Positions 24,424 through 35,955 of a DNA stretch of 64,000 bases are shown one piece after another (within the stretch, counting starts at the first letter, position 1; every line of letters begins with the position of its first letter). Below the pieces are notes generated by a model. The model had not been told where the DNA came from. It searched no databases and was given only the letters and a program-made list of their open reading frames with translations. The stretch is taken from contig JNEN01001161.1 in assembly GCA_000697355.1 (NCBI GenBank), forward strand, positions 248,001 to 312,000, in the 5' to 3' direction. Both the position numbers and the translations under genes were made by a program. Origin of the DNA: Syncephalastrum monosporum B8922 (lineage: Eukaryota > Mucoromycota > Mucoromycetes > Mucorales > Syncephalastraceae).

Positions 24424-25875
24424 TGGTGGTTGGTCGGCGTGCTGACGGGGGTCCGTGTGGCCTATGCGCGGCCAGAATTTCGTTGAAGACGGCCTCGGGA
24501 AGCCGCAAATCGCCTTCCTGCTCGAAGCAGAAAAAACGAGCGATGCTGAGAGCGAGGTGGTATCGTAGGCGTTGTGCGGCGCAGGTGTGCTTGATGCGCT
24601 CGACATAATATTGTCGAGCGAGGGCGCGCTTTTCTTCGCCGGTCTCGGTGGCATGGCGAGGGTCACCGACAACCTTGGGGTCCAGCGGATTAAAAGCATC
24701 TGCTGTCTTGACGCCCTCCTGGCGCATCAGCTTTTTCAGGCTATGAGCGTATGCCTGGTGGACGAGCAGAGCGATGGTGCCACGGGCAGGGAAACTGATG
24801 TCGATAACCCGACTCGTTGGGACTTTGACAGCGCGGAGCATGTCGCGTACCTCGCGGAAGCGGAGGTGTCTGGCCGAGTTTAAATACACGTACGTGTATT
24901 TTGACGGGCCAGTGGGCTCCTGCAAGGCACGGATGGCCTGTGCCTTGGTGGGACGGTTGCGGGCGGGCTTGTTGGAGGGTGCGGTTGGGGTGGGTGGGGC
25001 GGGGGGGGTTGGTGGCCGGCTTCTTTTTAGCGGCAACGGTGGCCCACGAGGAGTGCTGGACGGTGGCGGGGATTGGCTTGAGCGGGGGGGGTGCTATCAG
25101 AGGGCCCGGTGGTGTGGGCTGTTGCTTATTCCACTGCTGGTGTTGTTTTTGTGGTTTTTTGATTTTTTTGATTTTTTTGGGTTTTTCTGTATTTTTCGTT
25201 CGAGCTGGCAGGAGCGTGTTGGGGGTGGGTAGCGGGGGCAAAGACCCGAGAGATCAGGGTGGTTTGGAGCTGTGTCAGCTCTCTGCGCAGGGCGGCGTTT
25301 TCTTCCTGCGTGGCCTGCAGATCGGCCTCTAGTCTGGCGAATTTTGTGGCCAGGCTTTGAAGAACAATTTCGGCGGCGGGCTTTGGATTCGGGGCCACGG
25401 TTTCGCCGAAGTCGAAGATGGGTGCGGTGGCGTGGAGGGTAAGGCGGGGTTTGGAAACCCCCGAAAATTTTTGTATTTTCGAGGAGTGTTCCTCCCCCAG
25501 GGAAATAGGCAAACGGCCAAGGGTACTACTCCTCAAGGCCGAGGTGTTATCGTCTCGCACCTTGCGATTCCCCAACACAGTTGGGTCCGTTATTGGCGCA
25601 GTCGTGGTTGTGGGTCCTGCGAGGTCGGCGTGGGCGGCGAGCGCGTCCTGGAGCGATACTTTTGCCGGTAAGGCTTTCGCCATTCCGACAATGTTGTCAA
25701 TTTCGGCTGAAATTTTTTTCTCAGCCGATTTCTGGCCCTTCTTGGCATCCAACCGAGCTGAAACTCGGACAGGGGATGCAGACCGAGGCAAGCTATCCAC
25801 ATGTACGTTTTTGGACGGATTGGGAAAACTTTTTGTGCCGTGTTGAGGACGGTTACTGTCATTTTCATTATTCAT
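24416..25875 (-). pseudogene. LINE ORF1 (gag-like), split over three frames
   Basis: The N-terminal part (25875 to ~25150) contains a coiled-coil-like segment (KFARLEADLQATQEENAALR). The sequence then continues in a second frame (SSWATVAAKKKPATNPPRP) and, after ~25005, in a third (KYTYVYLNSARHLRFREVRD through RPTTNE) to the stop at 24416. The two frame changes coincide with homopolymers: four T runs at 25146-25178 and eight G at 25001-25008. They may be true decay or sequencing errors in runs. The product would be the RNA-binding partner of ORF2. No zinc knuckle is seen. Confidence 0.7.
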
Positions 25876-26105
25876 CGCGGAAAAAGTGATGGATAGCTGA
25901 ATGGCCCGGAGGGTACCGTGGATGGGTGATGGTAGCTCTGGAATAATTGAAAATTGCGCTGTGCGGAGTGTTGCGCACTTTCACATATTACATTCCTCTC
26001 GGAGAGTATTTTATGTCTTCCTCTCGATGGGTCACATTTTAGGCATCGTCGTCTTTTTATGTGAGTTACCGTAACGGTACTTTATGGGTTTGGCAGGGTC
26101 GGTAT

Positions 26106-26310
26106 ATGACTTGCAAGGCACTTGTTAGGTTCCTGTATTGTTAATATACCGAAAGTGCCATACTAGCTATACGAGGCTTCAATACCATTGTGGGGTTTTT
26201 TTGTGTGTGTCGGTTTTGGTCTAGATGACCTGCAAGGCACTTTGTAGGTTCGTGTAGTGTAAGGCTGTTAACCAGAGGGGATAATAGTAGCTATATGAGG
26301 ATAGATACTA
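26106..26310. repeat. Pair of diverged ~85 bp direct repeats
   Basis: Two related segments, 26106-26190 and 26225-26310, share ATGAC(T/C)TGCAAGGCACTT, (T/G)TAGGTTC(C/G)TGTA and TAGCTATA(C/T)GAGG. They lie between the LINE 5' end and the larger tandem repeat, and may be termini of small non-autonomous elements. Confidence 0.5.
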
Positions 26311-26322
26311 TTATATATGTCG

Positions 26323-26950
26323 CAATGAGCACCAGCAAAGCTTATAAATGTGGCTTAGCAAAGATAAGAAAAGAAAAAGGGTAAAACTAAGCTATATGTG
26401 AGCTTGTGAAAGAAAATAAAGGTGAAGTGTCAAAGAGGTGACATGGAAGAGGTCCGGAAGCGGAGAAATAAATCAAAGGGACAGAATTTGTCAAAAAAGG
26501 TTTCGCAATCTCGAAATGGCGAAGTTGCAACTTGGTGTTTTCGGTGGTGACTTGCAATGAGAACCAACGGAGACGTATGACTGAGTGCGGCTTGGGCGCT
26601 ATAAGGTGTCAAAGAGTATACAAGGATAGTCTGAAAGTAAAGTCGAAGTAAAGTCTGAATTTATTCGTTGGGCCAAAAACTGAAGCCTATATATACTAAT
26701 GGATAAATAATATGATACTGCGGAATGGGTTAAAAAATATTAAAAAGGGAATTGAGAAAAGTAAAAAGACCGATATAAAGTAGGATGGTCTGTAAAAAAG
26801 TAAAGAGGTTTGTAAAAAAGTACGATGGTACGTAGAAAAGTAGAAGGTTGGTAAAAAACCAAGAAAGGGGTGAAGAAAGTAAAGAAGTGTGTAAAAAATT
26901 AAAAGAAAAGGGAAGGAAAAAAAATGTGGGGTCGGGTTACACACCCTACA
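26323..26950. repeat. Tandem ~600 bp repeat, copy A
   Basis: Begins CAATGAGCACCAGCAAA and ends GGTCGGGTTACACACCCTACA. Shared landmarks with copy B, in the same order, are GCTATRTGYGAGCTTGT, GTCCGRAAGCGG, TCGAAATGGCGA, TTCGGT, TTATTCRTTGGGCC and AGACCGAT. Its right half contains short internal repeats of a GTAAAAAAGTA type. No ORF with a domain is present. It could be a solo LTR or a non-autonomous element; I cannot assign a class. Confidence 0.7.
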
Positions 26951-26965
26951 CCATCATATAGTTCC

Positions 26966-27511
26966 CAATGAGCACCAGCAAATCTTGTATGAAGGCTCTG
27001 CAAAAACAGAGATGAAACGATAAAAAGAAGCTATGTGCGAGCTTGTACGAGAAAATAAAAGTAAAAAATCAAAAGGTGATATGAAAGGTGTCCGAAAGCG
27101 GGGGAAAAGAATAGAATGTCAAATGTCAAAAATGAAATTCTAATGTCGAAATGGCGAGGTTTCAGCTTGGTATTTTCGGTAACGACATGCAATGAGAAGC
27201 AATGGACTCTAGTATTCGGAAGGAGTTTGGCGCTGAAAAAGTGTCAGAGAGTATAAGAATATCGTCATAAGTAGTCTTAAGTGAATATATTCATTGGGCC
27301 AGAAACTAAAAGTCTATATTTTAAATTTATATAAACATACTACTGGGATACTGGAATATAGAGTAATAAAAGAAATGAGAAGAGGAATGAAGAAAGTAAA
27401 AAGACCGATTAAAAAGCATAAGGGTCTGTAGAAAGTATAAAAAGTGAAGTTGTTGAAAAAAGTGAAAAATATTGAGGGTGTCTTGGTGTCGGTCGGGTTG
27501 CACACCTTACA
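26966..27511. repeat. Tandem ~600 bp repeat, copy B
   Basis: Diverged direct copy of 26323-26950, starting 643 bp later with the same CAATGAGCACCAGCAAA and ending GGTCGGGTTGCACACCTTACA. Many substitutions and small indels suggest an old duplication. The copies are separated by only ~15 bp, so this is a tandem pair rather than the ends of a longer element. Confidence 0.7.
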
Positions 27512-27713
27512 ACGGGCTCTCACAAAAGGAAAAAGAAGTAAAAAAGCTTAAAATAATACGGAAGCTAAAAATATCTTCCGGGAATAGCGCACGGAGCACA
27601 ATACCAAAAGCGGTATATGACTTCATTTTACTTACCCTATATGGTAATTTAAAGAGCAAAACGGCTGATTTTTGTTTGGCATATTAAACTTCAAACCAAC
27701 CAATAACAAGAGT

Positions 27714-27786
27714 GATCCCATGGCGTAAATGGTAGCGCGTCTGACTCCAGATCAGAAGGCTGGGCGTTCGAGTCGCTCTGGGGTCA
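27714..27786 (+). tRNA. tRNA-Trp (CCA), intronless
   Basis: A 73-nt cloverleaf folds by eye. The acceptor stem is GATCCCA with TGGGGTC (one T-G pair), followed by discriminator A at 27786. The D stem is GCGT/GCGC, the anticodon stem TCTGA/TCAGA with loop CTCCAGA (anticodon CCA at 27747-27749), and the T arm GGGCG-TTCGAGT-CGCTC. There is no intron and no encoded CCA. An A box is visible (TGGCGTAAATGG) and the B box is close to consensus (GTTCGAGTC). It carries tryptophan to UGG codons. The tRNA lies about 200 bp right of the transposon island. Confidence 0.96.
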
Positions 27787-28939
27787 TAAGAGTTGTCCAA
27801 CATCCTCAACGAGGATGATCTGCTTTTTGTATTTTCTTGATGTGGTGTTTTGTTCAGAAATCCTTGTAAGTAGTGTTTTTGTCTTTCCTGCGTATGGGCT
27901 GAGGCGGGAAGAGTAGGATGCTGGTAAGTTTGCATATTTTTATACTGACATATGTCAGTCAACATGGGTTGTGAAGGTAAGGGTTTCATATTTCCGTTAC
28001 AATGATGCCATGAAAACAAAAATCAGAGAGCAATAGAATGCAGCGGTTGCCCAATGTATCAGCTCTTATGTCGCTCGCTGTTGCTGGTCGCTCTATGATG
28101 CGCGGCATATGTATTACATATGTTGGAAACCTTACAGGGAAAGAGCCTTCTCTCCAGGGTGTGATATAGGAAAAACACACCGTGCGCCTCATAATACAGT
28201 GCTGTCTGATAGACAATGGAGGATAACTTGCAGAGAATAAATGTGATGCGCTTTTTTTATACCTTTTTTTCTTTTCTATTAAAGCGGTTTCGATTGAACC
28301 TTATGTTTAATTTGACATTCTGGTCGTTCACTAATTTAAACCCTTCTAAGTGTGCCGGTCTTTTCTACTTTTTCTTGTTTGGGGGGGGGGGACATGTATA
28401 CACAGAAGATAAAGTCCATTCTATATACTCCACGTCATTTATTGATTGAAAATCATCATCACTCTGTATTGGACAAGGGCGTGACCGGATGATATGGACA
28501 CTTAATAGTTTCTATTGGACAGACGGCGCTGCTTTCCGTGGCGGGTTCAGTCATCCGACAGGCTTCGCTATAAACTAGTACGTACGCTGCTTATATATCT
28601 CCTCGGAAGTGGAAGGAAAACATATATTATAGTCCAATAACATTGAATATTATTACATGGCAAAAGTTTGCTGTGGTTGTGCAGGCTATATGTTACAGTA
28701 ACTTCCCAACCGAGGAGACGCCCTTGTCACCAATACCTATGCTCAATATCATTGCGACAAACGTAAATGTCATTGCAAATATCAAGATGAACCTAGTTAT
28801 AAACTATACCATCAAAACATTATACATCACAAAAGGCGGGACATGGTAACCAAAAGGTATTGCGATGCGAACGTGTCAACTCATTTTCTTTTTATTTTTC
28901 CTTTTCTGGGGAGTGCTGAACACAGACAGGACACGGCGA
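27787..28939. other. Intergenic region between tRNA-Trp and RFC1 3' end
   Basis: AT-rich with no supported gene. It includes a T-rich tract near 28250-28275 and a ten-G run at 28381-28390. The right end, 28600-28939, is the 3' flank of the minus-strand RFC1 gene. Confidence 0.5.
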
Positions 28940-31900
28940 CTACTTTTTCTTTTGTCTCTTGGTCGTTCGACCGCTACCACCGGCTACCGAAGATGCGCCT
29001 GCTCGTCGCTTCTTACTTTCCTTGACAAGCTTATCATCTGCGAGGTTGTCCTCGTCGTCATCCGCTTCGGATACATCGTCACCAAAATTCTCGTCATCAA
29101 AGATTTCTCCTTCCATGTCTTCCGCAGGCACAGCGGTGGCCTTTTTGATGACCGGTCCACCAGTAGAGAACAGAACAGGATGAGGGGTCAATGCATACCT
29201 AATACGTGTGTCAGAGACCAAATATTAGTATTTTCGTAGCTGCTTACTTTTTCATGAAAGCGGTTTTAGTTTTCGTGGGAATAAGCGACCACGGCTTCTT
29301 TGCCGAGAGGCTGAGTTCGCTCATGATATCCAAAGACTCACGGTCAAAGTAGTACTCGTCCATGATATTCACAACTTCATCAAGCTCTTCCTATGACGAT
29401 GATTGAGTATCCATCGGGCATGTGATGCTCCATCTCCAACATACCTTTCTCAGAGCGGTGAAGATACGTTCTGTGAAAGTAGGTATGTAATCCTGTCGAA
29501 TCTCGGCTCGATCAACACATGCTTTTGTCCGGACATGGTTACGGATGTCGTTGACACCACGGATGTTTTTCTGCATTTTCGAATTCTGACCTAGCCATGA
29601 CGGGAAATTATGTCTCGAGTTACAGAAACCCTTCATAAAGTACGCAGGGCGGACGCAGGAAAATGCCGAATGGATAGGCATCAGCGACCATTGCTGCACC
29701 GAGCCATGAATGTGAGAATCAACAATGTCACCGTCCGCCATGGCATCAGCGGCTTCAGCAATGAGCCCGAGTTTGTTAGCCTCGTGTTCGATAGGTGATC
29801 CAGTCTTGCCCATAGCATGTGCTCGCTCTGGGTCTACCTTGAGGTAGTTTTCCTGAGAACAGCAACATGGTTAGTAAAGTTGATATGCTGAGCAGAATTC
29901 TTACTTACAAAGACCATCAAGTTCGCCAAGGAGTATTCGTGAAAGTACACGTTGATAAGCTCATTCAGATCCATCTGGAGCCAATTCTTTGGACTAAACA
30001 GAGTGGGTGTGATATCGAAAAGTCCCATCTGCGAGTACTTTTGGTTTCGCGCGCCCCTAATGACATCGGCCAAGAAAAAGGTTACCGCCAGTGCTTCTTG
30101 GTAGTCAGAGCACTTACTCTTTGCGTGCGTCATCAAATGTCATCTGGTTGTTCCTGAGCTTGTAAACCGCCAGGATATTGATAATCTGTCGCAGATCGTT
30201 TCGGGTGGACTCGACCAGTTGGTCAATGACGTTCGGCTTCAGATCGAGATGTTCCCTGGACACCTGCTTAGCTCTATAGCATAAAGCTAACAGGACTAGC
30301 TTACCGATAGGCGATGGTCATGATGCGAGACTTAAGTTGATTGGCTGGCGTGCTAAAGGTATCAAAAAAGTGTGAGCTCAAACGCAAACCATACCTTGTA
30401 TAAATAAATTACCGTTTGAAACGAGCATCATAGCAGACGCGAGTCAAAGGCTGGACTTTTGGAGATCGAACATCATTACATATACAAATGACCGGAATCT
30501 GCAGATTTACAAAACGATGATAGGCTCAGGATAGGTTCACACAGCCCCAGAAAACGACTTACCTTGGCTTTTCTAATCAGTTTGGCGAGCTCAGCTGAGC
30601 CACCGCGATCACCGCCAGACATGCCATCCACTTCATCCATGATCAGAACAACTTTTCCTTTGTTGGGGATCTACACCGATAGTGAATACAAAGCGGCATA
30701 CACGGATGGGATGTACGTACGGTAGTTTTGTCCTTGACGGCCGGACCGCGATCGCCACGGAAAAACTCAGTCATGGTACGGTTGTCCATCATCTCAGTGA
30801 TCGAACTCTGGGAAGATACATGAAGCATATTCAATACATTGATCCCATATACCACAGAAAAAAATAAAATAAAATTCACCTCCAAGACTTTCTTGCTTCG
30901 CGCGTCACTTGCGTTGAACTCGAGTGGTTCATAACCATGTGTACGTGCGACAACATGTGCAGTCGTCGTCTTACCCACACCTGGAGGGCCACTCAGCAAT
31001 AAAGCACGGTAGCCTGTGATACCATCCGCGCCATCATTCTTATCGGTCTCGAAATCTTGGTGCAAGCTATCTTGCCTACAGAGGACGTTTAGGATTCATG
31101 GGTTACATAAAGCAAAACAAAGGGTACCATCGTTCCAGCCAGGTCGAGATATTCTTTACAAGGTTCTTGTTACCAACAATATCCTTGATAGCCGTTGGCT
31201 TGTACTTTTCTGTCCACAGCAGCTCCTCAGGTCTACTACCTGATTAAACATACAGTTGTACTACAGTGAAATGAACTTACGTGTTGGTATTCTGCGCAGT
31301 GGATGGCTTGACTTTGCCTTTATCAGAGGAGGAGGACGGTGCTGAGGACGGTGGTGGTGGAGGGGGAGGAGGTGCAGGAGTATCATCGGGTTTGGCTTTG
31401 GATGTTTGAACGAGATCATAAAATGCATCCTCATCAATGATCTTTGTGCCGAGTTTGTTGGCCTTTTCGGTCTTGCTCGCGCCAGCATCACGGCCCCGAA
31501 GAAGGTAGGTTGTTTTTCCACTCACAGAACCTGTGATACGTCTGGAATATCATCAGATGTCGAATATCTTGGCTGATCCCACTTACCCGCCATAGCGCAA
31601 GATGATATCCTTTGTTTGATTCTCAGTCAAGGTTTCGAGCATACCGGATAGGACAAAGGTCATGCCTGCTAAGCAGTTCTCTTCACCTACAGGCGGCGGT
31701 CGGCTGCCCAAAGCTTTCGGGCCCTCGCGATTCTTGGCTTGCCAGAAGCTGACAGTAACGAGTGAGCATACCAGCAAGTAGGAGTGATCATAATGACAGT
31801 GTTTAGACTCACTTTGCTTTCTTGGCTGGCTCTACTTTGGTCCCCTTTGGCTTTTCTTCCTTTTCTTCCTTCTTCTCCTGCGGTTTGGGCGCTTCTTTCT

Positions 31901-32514
31901 TTTTGGAGGATGCCTTAACAGCGGGTTTCTTTGCAGGCGGTGCCTCATCCTCTTCACTCAAGTATGGCTCGTCTTCTGACACCTTTTCTTCCGGCTCGAA
32001 GTCGTTGTCTTGGTCGTCCTCCGCGCTATCGTCGTCCATGTCGTATTTCGTCACTCGTTTCGCTGGCCTCGTAGATGCCTTTGCCTTTGCGGGTGCCTTT
32101 GTTTTAGTGGACGTTTTACTTGAAACAAGACGGAATTAGCCCGTGTGTTTGTACGTTGTATGCGCGTAGTTACCGAGATTCGATTGCGGCTGCCCGATTT
32201 CGCTTTTCTCCTGCCTTGGGAGCAGCGACCCTAGGTGATATTAGCTTCATGCCACGCAATGCCTTGCATTATGGCCAATGACATACTCTGCTTTCTTTTC
32301 CGGTGTAGCAGTCGGCTTTTGTTCTGGTTGGGAAGGTGCTGTTGCGATGCAGAGGTCAATGACAGCTGGGGGTGGTTAGAAATGAGAAAAGCTTACCCGG
32401 AGGCTGCTCCTTCTTCGCTGGTGCCGATGACTGTAATAGCAGAGTGAGTATGAATGCTTAGGCTGAATATGTGCCTTTTACCTTTGTTTTGAAGTAGCTC
32501 GTAATGTCCTTCAT
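28940..32514 (-). CDS. RFC1: Replication factor C subunit 1 (clamp loader large subunit)
   Basis: The large subunit of the clamp loader that opens PCNA and places it on primer ends. About 18 short exons run from ATG at 32514 to TAG at 28940-28942 and give roughly 880 residues, typical for the fungal protein. The N-terminus [11 protein letters not shown] is PIP-box-like. A Lys/Glu-rich linker follows. The BRCT domain (~185-260) has [20 protein letters not shown] and [12 protein letters not shown]. The AAA+ module has [12 protein letters not shown], Walker [10 protein letters not shown], Walker B LIMDEVDG, and [20 protein letters not shown]. The C-terminal RFC1 domain ends in an acidic then Lys/Arg-rich tail, likely a nuclear localisation signal. 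Exons in the AAA+ part are unusually short (down to ~16 codons). The upstream neighbour (AAGAB-like) is on the same strand, ~250 bp away. Confidence 0.95.
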
Positions 32515-32766
32515 TTTCTACAAGTGAGCAAGAGAAAACACACACACATTAAAAAAAAAAAAAAAAAAAGAATGCGCGACGCGAGCGCGTTTTACATTTT
32601 GTGACTGAAATTTAATGCTGCGCACTTTCGTACATGAACACCTGATCCTGGTTACTGGTGGTAACGCCTTCCTTTCTGCTCGTATATGTTATATAGACAG
32701 AAACAGTAGATATATTAACAAGGAGAATAGATACTATGTGAACAGAAGCATCATCATATTTCAATA

Positions 32767-33917
32767 TTACAGTCCAAGCTGAGCAGAAAATGACAGAGCT
32801 ACTTGTGCTGCCAGCTTCCTCCGCTCCGCATCCGGCAGGTTCTTGCCTTGTTCTGTGAAAGAGTCTAAGCTCTTGCCTATGATATGAACGCATCTCTGCT
32901 TTACCTCGTAGCGCTTGCATCGTCTCAAGCGTTTTGTCCAGACCATCTTCGTCGTCAATGCCTGCAAAGAGTTGTGCGTGCATTCGCTCGATCTCCTCTT
33001 TGGTAGGCATTCCTAGAGTAGCGTGAGATATCACCTTATACCCTATATATCCCCAACAACTTTACCTGTCAAGTCCTCCTCGTCGTCGTCGTTGGTTGGT
33101 TGTTCCATCCTGAGTTTACCTAGTTCTGATGGGACATGTCAGCTTCATGAATACCCTATTGTAGACGAATTACCTTTGAGTAGGTCCGAGTCCAGCTCGA
33201 TATCAAGGTCGCTCGCGGTGCCTTCTTCAGTATCGTCCTGAGGTGATGTATTTTGGCGCATGCCATCCCACATATTGGCTTGTAGAGCATCGAGAGCCAA
33301 GTCCCATCCAGCTTTGCTGAGCGTATCCTGTTGCTTGGCTTCCAGATCGACATACTCAAACTGATGTTCGACACACCAGCTGTCGACAGTGTCTTCCCTA
33401 TCGGGGCCTGCACCGAACGAGACACACAGCTGGATGGAAGGCGCGCAGTTTTCGGTAAACGTCGTCCATGCTTTGATGCCTTCGAATGACTCGGGCTAAC
33501 ATACCATGAGACGCTATCATAAATCACACAGGCCTCGACTGACCTTGTTTTTTCGAAAGACATAGACAAACGCGTCGACGACTTGACCGATACTGTTATT
33601 GGGGTCTGCGTACCCGGTAATGACGTCGGTCTGAGACGGCGTCACTTCATCGAGCCAGTAGTCAACTTTAGCTGTATAGTACTTGTTCTTGATCGTCCAC
33701 GGAATCTTGATGCCCGAGACGTGACCCTCGGCTGCTTTGAGCTCTTCATCCACCAGTGATTGAGGGAACGCTTCATTGTTGGCCTCCAAGACACCTAATG
33801 CAGTGTCAACAGCTCAGCTTGCCAAGGCCAGTCGTGTCTACCTTTGACGAACTCGATGAGGTCTTGGCCAACCTGGCCCACAACGAGGATCTTGTTGCGG
33901 AGGAAACCGTCGCTCAT
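32767..33917 (-). CDS. AAGAB/p34-like adaptor-binding protein
   Basis: Six exons give about 306 residues. The N-terminal half is the degenerate small-GTPase-like domain of the alpha- and gamma-adaptin-binding protein p34 family (KILVVGQVGQDLIEFVKG, then YYTAKVDYWLDE and VVDAFVYVFRKNK). The C-terminal half contains the family ending: MPTKEEIERMHAQLFAGIDD, then ETMQALRGKS and ERRKLAAQVALSFSAQL. These proteins act in the cytosol as chaperones for AP-1/AP-2 adaptor assembly; the yeast relative is Irc6. The start at 33917 directly precedes the first beta strand. An acidic linker joins the two halves. Spacing to MBOAT upstream is ~225 bp and to RFC1 downstream ~250 bp, all on the minus strand. Confidence 0.87.
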
Positions 33918-34142
33918 TAGGAAAAGAGAGAATATACAACGTCGCACTCCCCAAATTTGAAAGGGCACTTCAAATAAGCACCACAATAGGTGTCAAAATG
34001 GCACGATGCCTTACAAATAATTGCGACTGATGCGCTTGTAAAATATATCTATTATGAAGATGCATTTGTATGCGTATGTTGTTCGTGTGCTTGTGTGTTT
34101 GCGTGTGCGTGTGTGTATACAAAGGGGAGACGGCAGGATTAT

Positions 34143-35703
34143 CTAGTTGGTTTTCTTTGCGATGGGAGCAGCCTTGGGAAGGAGCTTGTCCGCGGTGAGA
34201 AGGATAACGATTGGCAAGTGACCGAGGAAGTAAACGCTCTTGTACGCCGTCCAGAGCTTGCTGAGCTTCAGCAGGTCAAACTGGACCACGGCATACCAAA
34301 GTGTCATGCTGCACGTCAGCCATGCCACCGCTTTCCATGCCACGAGGGCAACTGCGTTCTGTTTGATATAAGGTTGCACGACGGGCTTGAAAAGACGCTG
34401 TCGAAGCACGCGCTCGCACTCGACATAGAGGAATTCCATCAAGAAGGTCGTAAAGTAATTGGCATGGAAACCGTGCCACAGAGCGAGGAAAGCGAGCGCA
34501 CCAAATTGGGAGAGCTGCTTGTTGCCAAGGAAACGAAGACGCTTAAAGACATAGTACTTGGTCCACAGATTGGTGTTGATGTTGAACGAGCCGATCACCA
34601 GGTCAATCGAGGTCGCCGTCTCGTATTGCAGAGGCAGCGTGTTGGCCAGGCCCTTGAACATGCCATTGCCCTCCTCGTCGTTGCCCTCGTAAGAGATACC
34701 AAAGTAGGCGCAAGCACCTGTGCATCTGTAAGTATACTTTGCCATGGCCCTTCCTCTAGTTCTCCTGTTGCTTACCTTCTGTCAAAAGCCATACACCCAA
34801 ATATTTGCTGTACACAAACTTGCCGGCGACCAAAAAGGTGAAGATGCGCGTCGACAGAGGGAGCGCCGCATACTCATCGGTCAGCAGGTATGACGTGGTG
34901 TAGCTCGCGCCCACGGTTTGCTGCAGGAGGAGATAGACAAAAGCGAGACCGAAGCAGCGGAAGACATAGCGCATCTGGGCCTTGTCCCATTCCTCCTGGT
35001 CTTGCGGGGACATGTGCTCCTTGGAGGTGCCCAACCAGCGGCGGTAGAGCGAGAAGGAGAACTGAGGACCGACGAGGAAAGCGGACGGGAAGTAGCAGTA
35101 GGCCAGGACCTGCAGGAATTCAGGCAGCTCAGGCAGTGGCGTGTCATTCGCAAAGGACAGGGGCAGATCACTCGGGGGCTTTTTCATGTCGGTCGGGCGG
35201 AGGGCCTGCTTCTCGCCTTGGCCAGGACCGGCCACCTGCACCACCGAGGTCTTGCCGTCGAGAAAATCGAAACTGAAGCCCATCAGACGCAAGCACAGAA
35301 TGCATTGGGGCATGGTCCACGTGATATCATAGTCATCAGTGGCCGAAAGCAGGTAGCCACCCAGGAGATACACCGCATTGAGGACCCAGACACCGGCCAC
35401 ACCATACTGGCGGGGCAGCTTCTGCTTGTCGACAATATACAGCATGCTGTAGCTCGCAACAATGGTAAAGAGGGAATGGTAAATTTGGGCGCCGTTGAAG
35501 AACAGAGCTAGCGCGAGACCAGACAGGAGAATGAACATGTTGCGCTCGCTGACAGCTGAAGCCGAGACGGGGCCCTGCGTTTGGCCGTACAAGTGCTTGT
35601 AAGCGCGCGCAATCGGGTATCCAAACAGGATAGTAAACAGGAGTCGCAGTGTAGGCTCGGGTACGCCTGTCAGCCAAGCGAGTGGCCAGGTGAGAAACGG
35701 CAT
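34143..35703 (-). CDS. MBOAT-family lysophospholipid acyltransferase
   Basis: Two exons (34776-35703, 34143-34717; intron 58 bp) give 500 residues. The enzyme is a multi-span endoplasmic-reticulum protein that transfers acyl groups from acyl-CoA to lysophospholipids in the Lands cycle, like yeast Ale1 and animal LPCAT/MBOAT proteins. The MBOAT signature is present: NTNLWTKYYVFKRLRFLGNK with the conserved Asn, and LAFLALWHGFHANYFTTF with the catalytic His. The segment GACAYFGISYEGN opens exon 2, and the C-terminus ends Lys-Lys-Thr-Asn, a possible ER-retrieval-like basic tail. The start at 35703 (MPFLTWPLAWLTG) is chosen over an upstream in-frame ATG at 35814 because the extra 37 residues are polar and Lys-rich. 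Substrate specificity cannot be read from sequence. Confidence 0.92.
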
Positions 35704-35822
35704 CGCAGCAATGGGGTCAAGGGAAGAAGCGAAAGGCGCAGAGTTGCTTGGGCAATTTTTTTTTTTTTGAACAATTTCAGCCCCGCGCTTCCTGACAACG
35801 ATCACTACAGACATTGGGGTCT

Positions 35823-35836
35823 CACGTGCATATATA
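35823..35836 (-). promoter_or_regulatory. E-box next to TATA-like box, MBOAT promoter
   Basis: A palindromic CACGTG at 35823-35828 lies two bases from TATATA at 35831-35836, about 125 bp upstream of the acyltransferase start. The TATA-like run could set transcription start. CACGTG is the core bound by bHLH factors, which in fungi include regulators of phospholipid genes; that link is inference. Confidence 0.35.
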
Positions 35837-35955
35837 ATTCTTCTATCTTATAATCATCACAACGAGCACATCCCAATCGACCCCTGTAGAGAATAAATTC
35901 CATTATATGTAATGATTATTGTTTTTCTATATATATATATATTTATCACAAGTAT

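Larger units (their letters stand above)
22075..25950 (-). mobile_element. Non-LTR retrotransposon (LINE), 3'-truncated and degenerate
   Basis: On the minus strand the order is a 5' region, ORF1 (25875 to 24416, frameshifted) and ORF2 (24423 to 22075) with endonuclease and reverse transcriptase. The element ends just after the position of the RT active site, in an A-rich stretch on the minus strand (AAAAAAGTAAAAG). The RT thumb and C-terminal region are therefore missing, although the 5' part is present. This is the reverse of the usual 5' truncation. The 5' border is not sharp; I place it near 25950. No target-site duplication was found by eye. It lies in a repeat-rich island upstream of a tRNA gene. 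Confidence 0.85.

Noticed and set aside
23977..25332. Plus-strand ORFs of 100-150 codons inside the LINE
   Set aside because: Antisense of the endonuclease and ORF1; Gly/Trp/Phe-rich by composition.
33990..34841. 283-codon plus-strand ORF
   Set aside because: Overlaps the catalytic exon of the acyltransferase in antisense; the first part is a Cys/Val run from a GT-rich tract.
34890..35511. Plus-strand ORFs of 128 and 197 codons opposite the acyltransferase
   Set aside because: Shadow frames of a firmly identified MBOAT gene.
34756..35814. Longer acyltransferase start at 35814
   Set aside because: The extra 37 residues are polar and Lys-rich, run through the probable promoter and TATA region, and precede the natural start MPFLTWPLAW.
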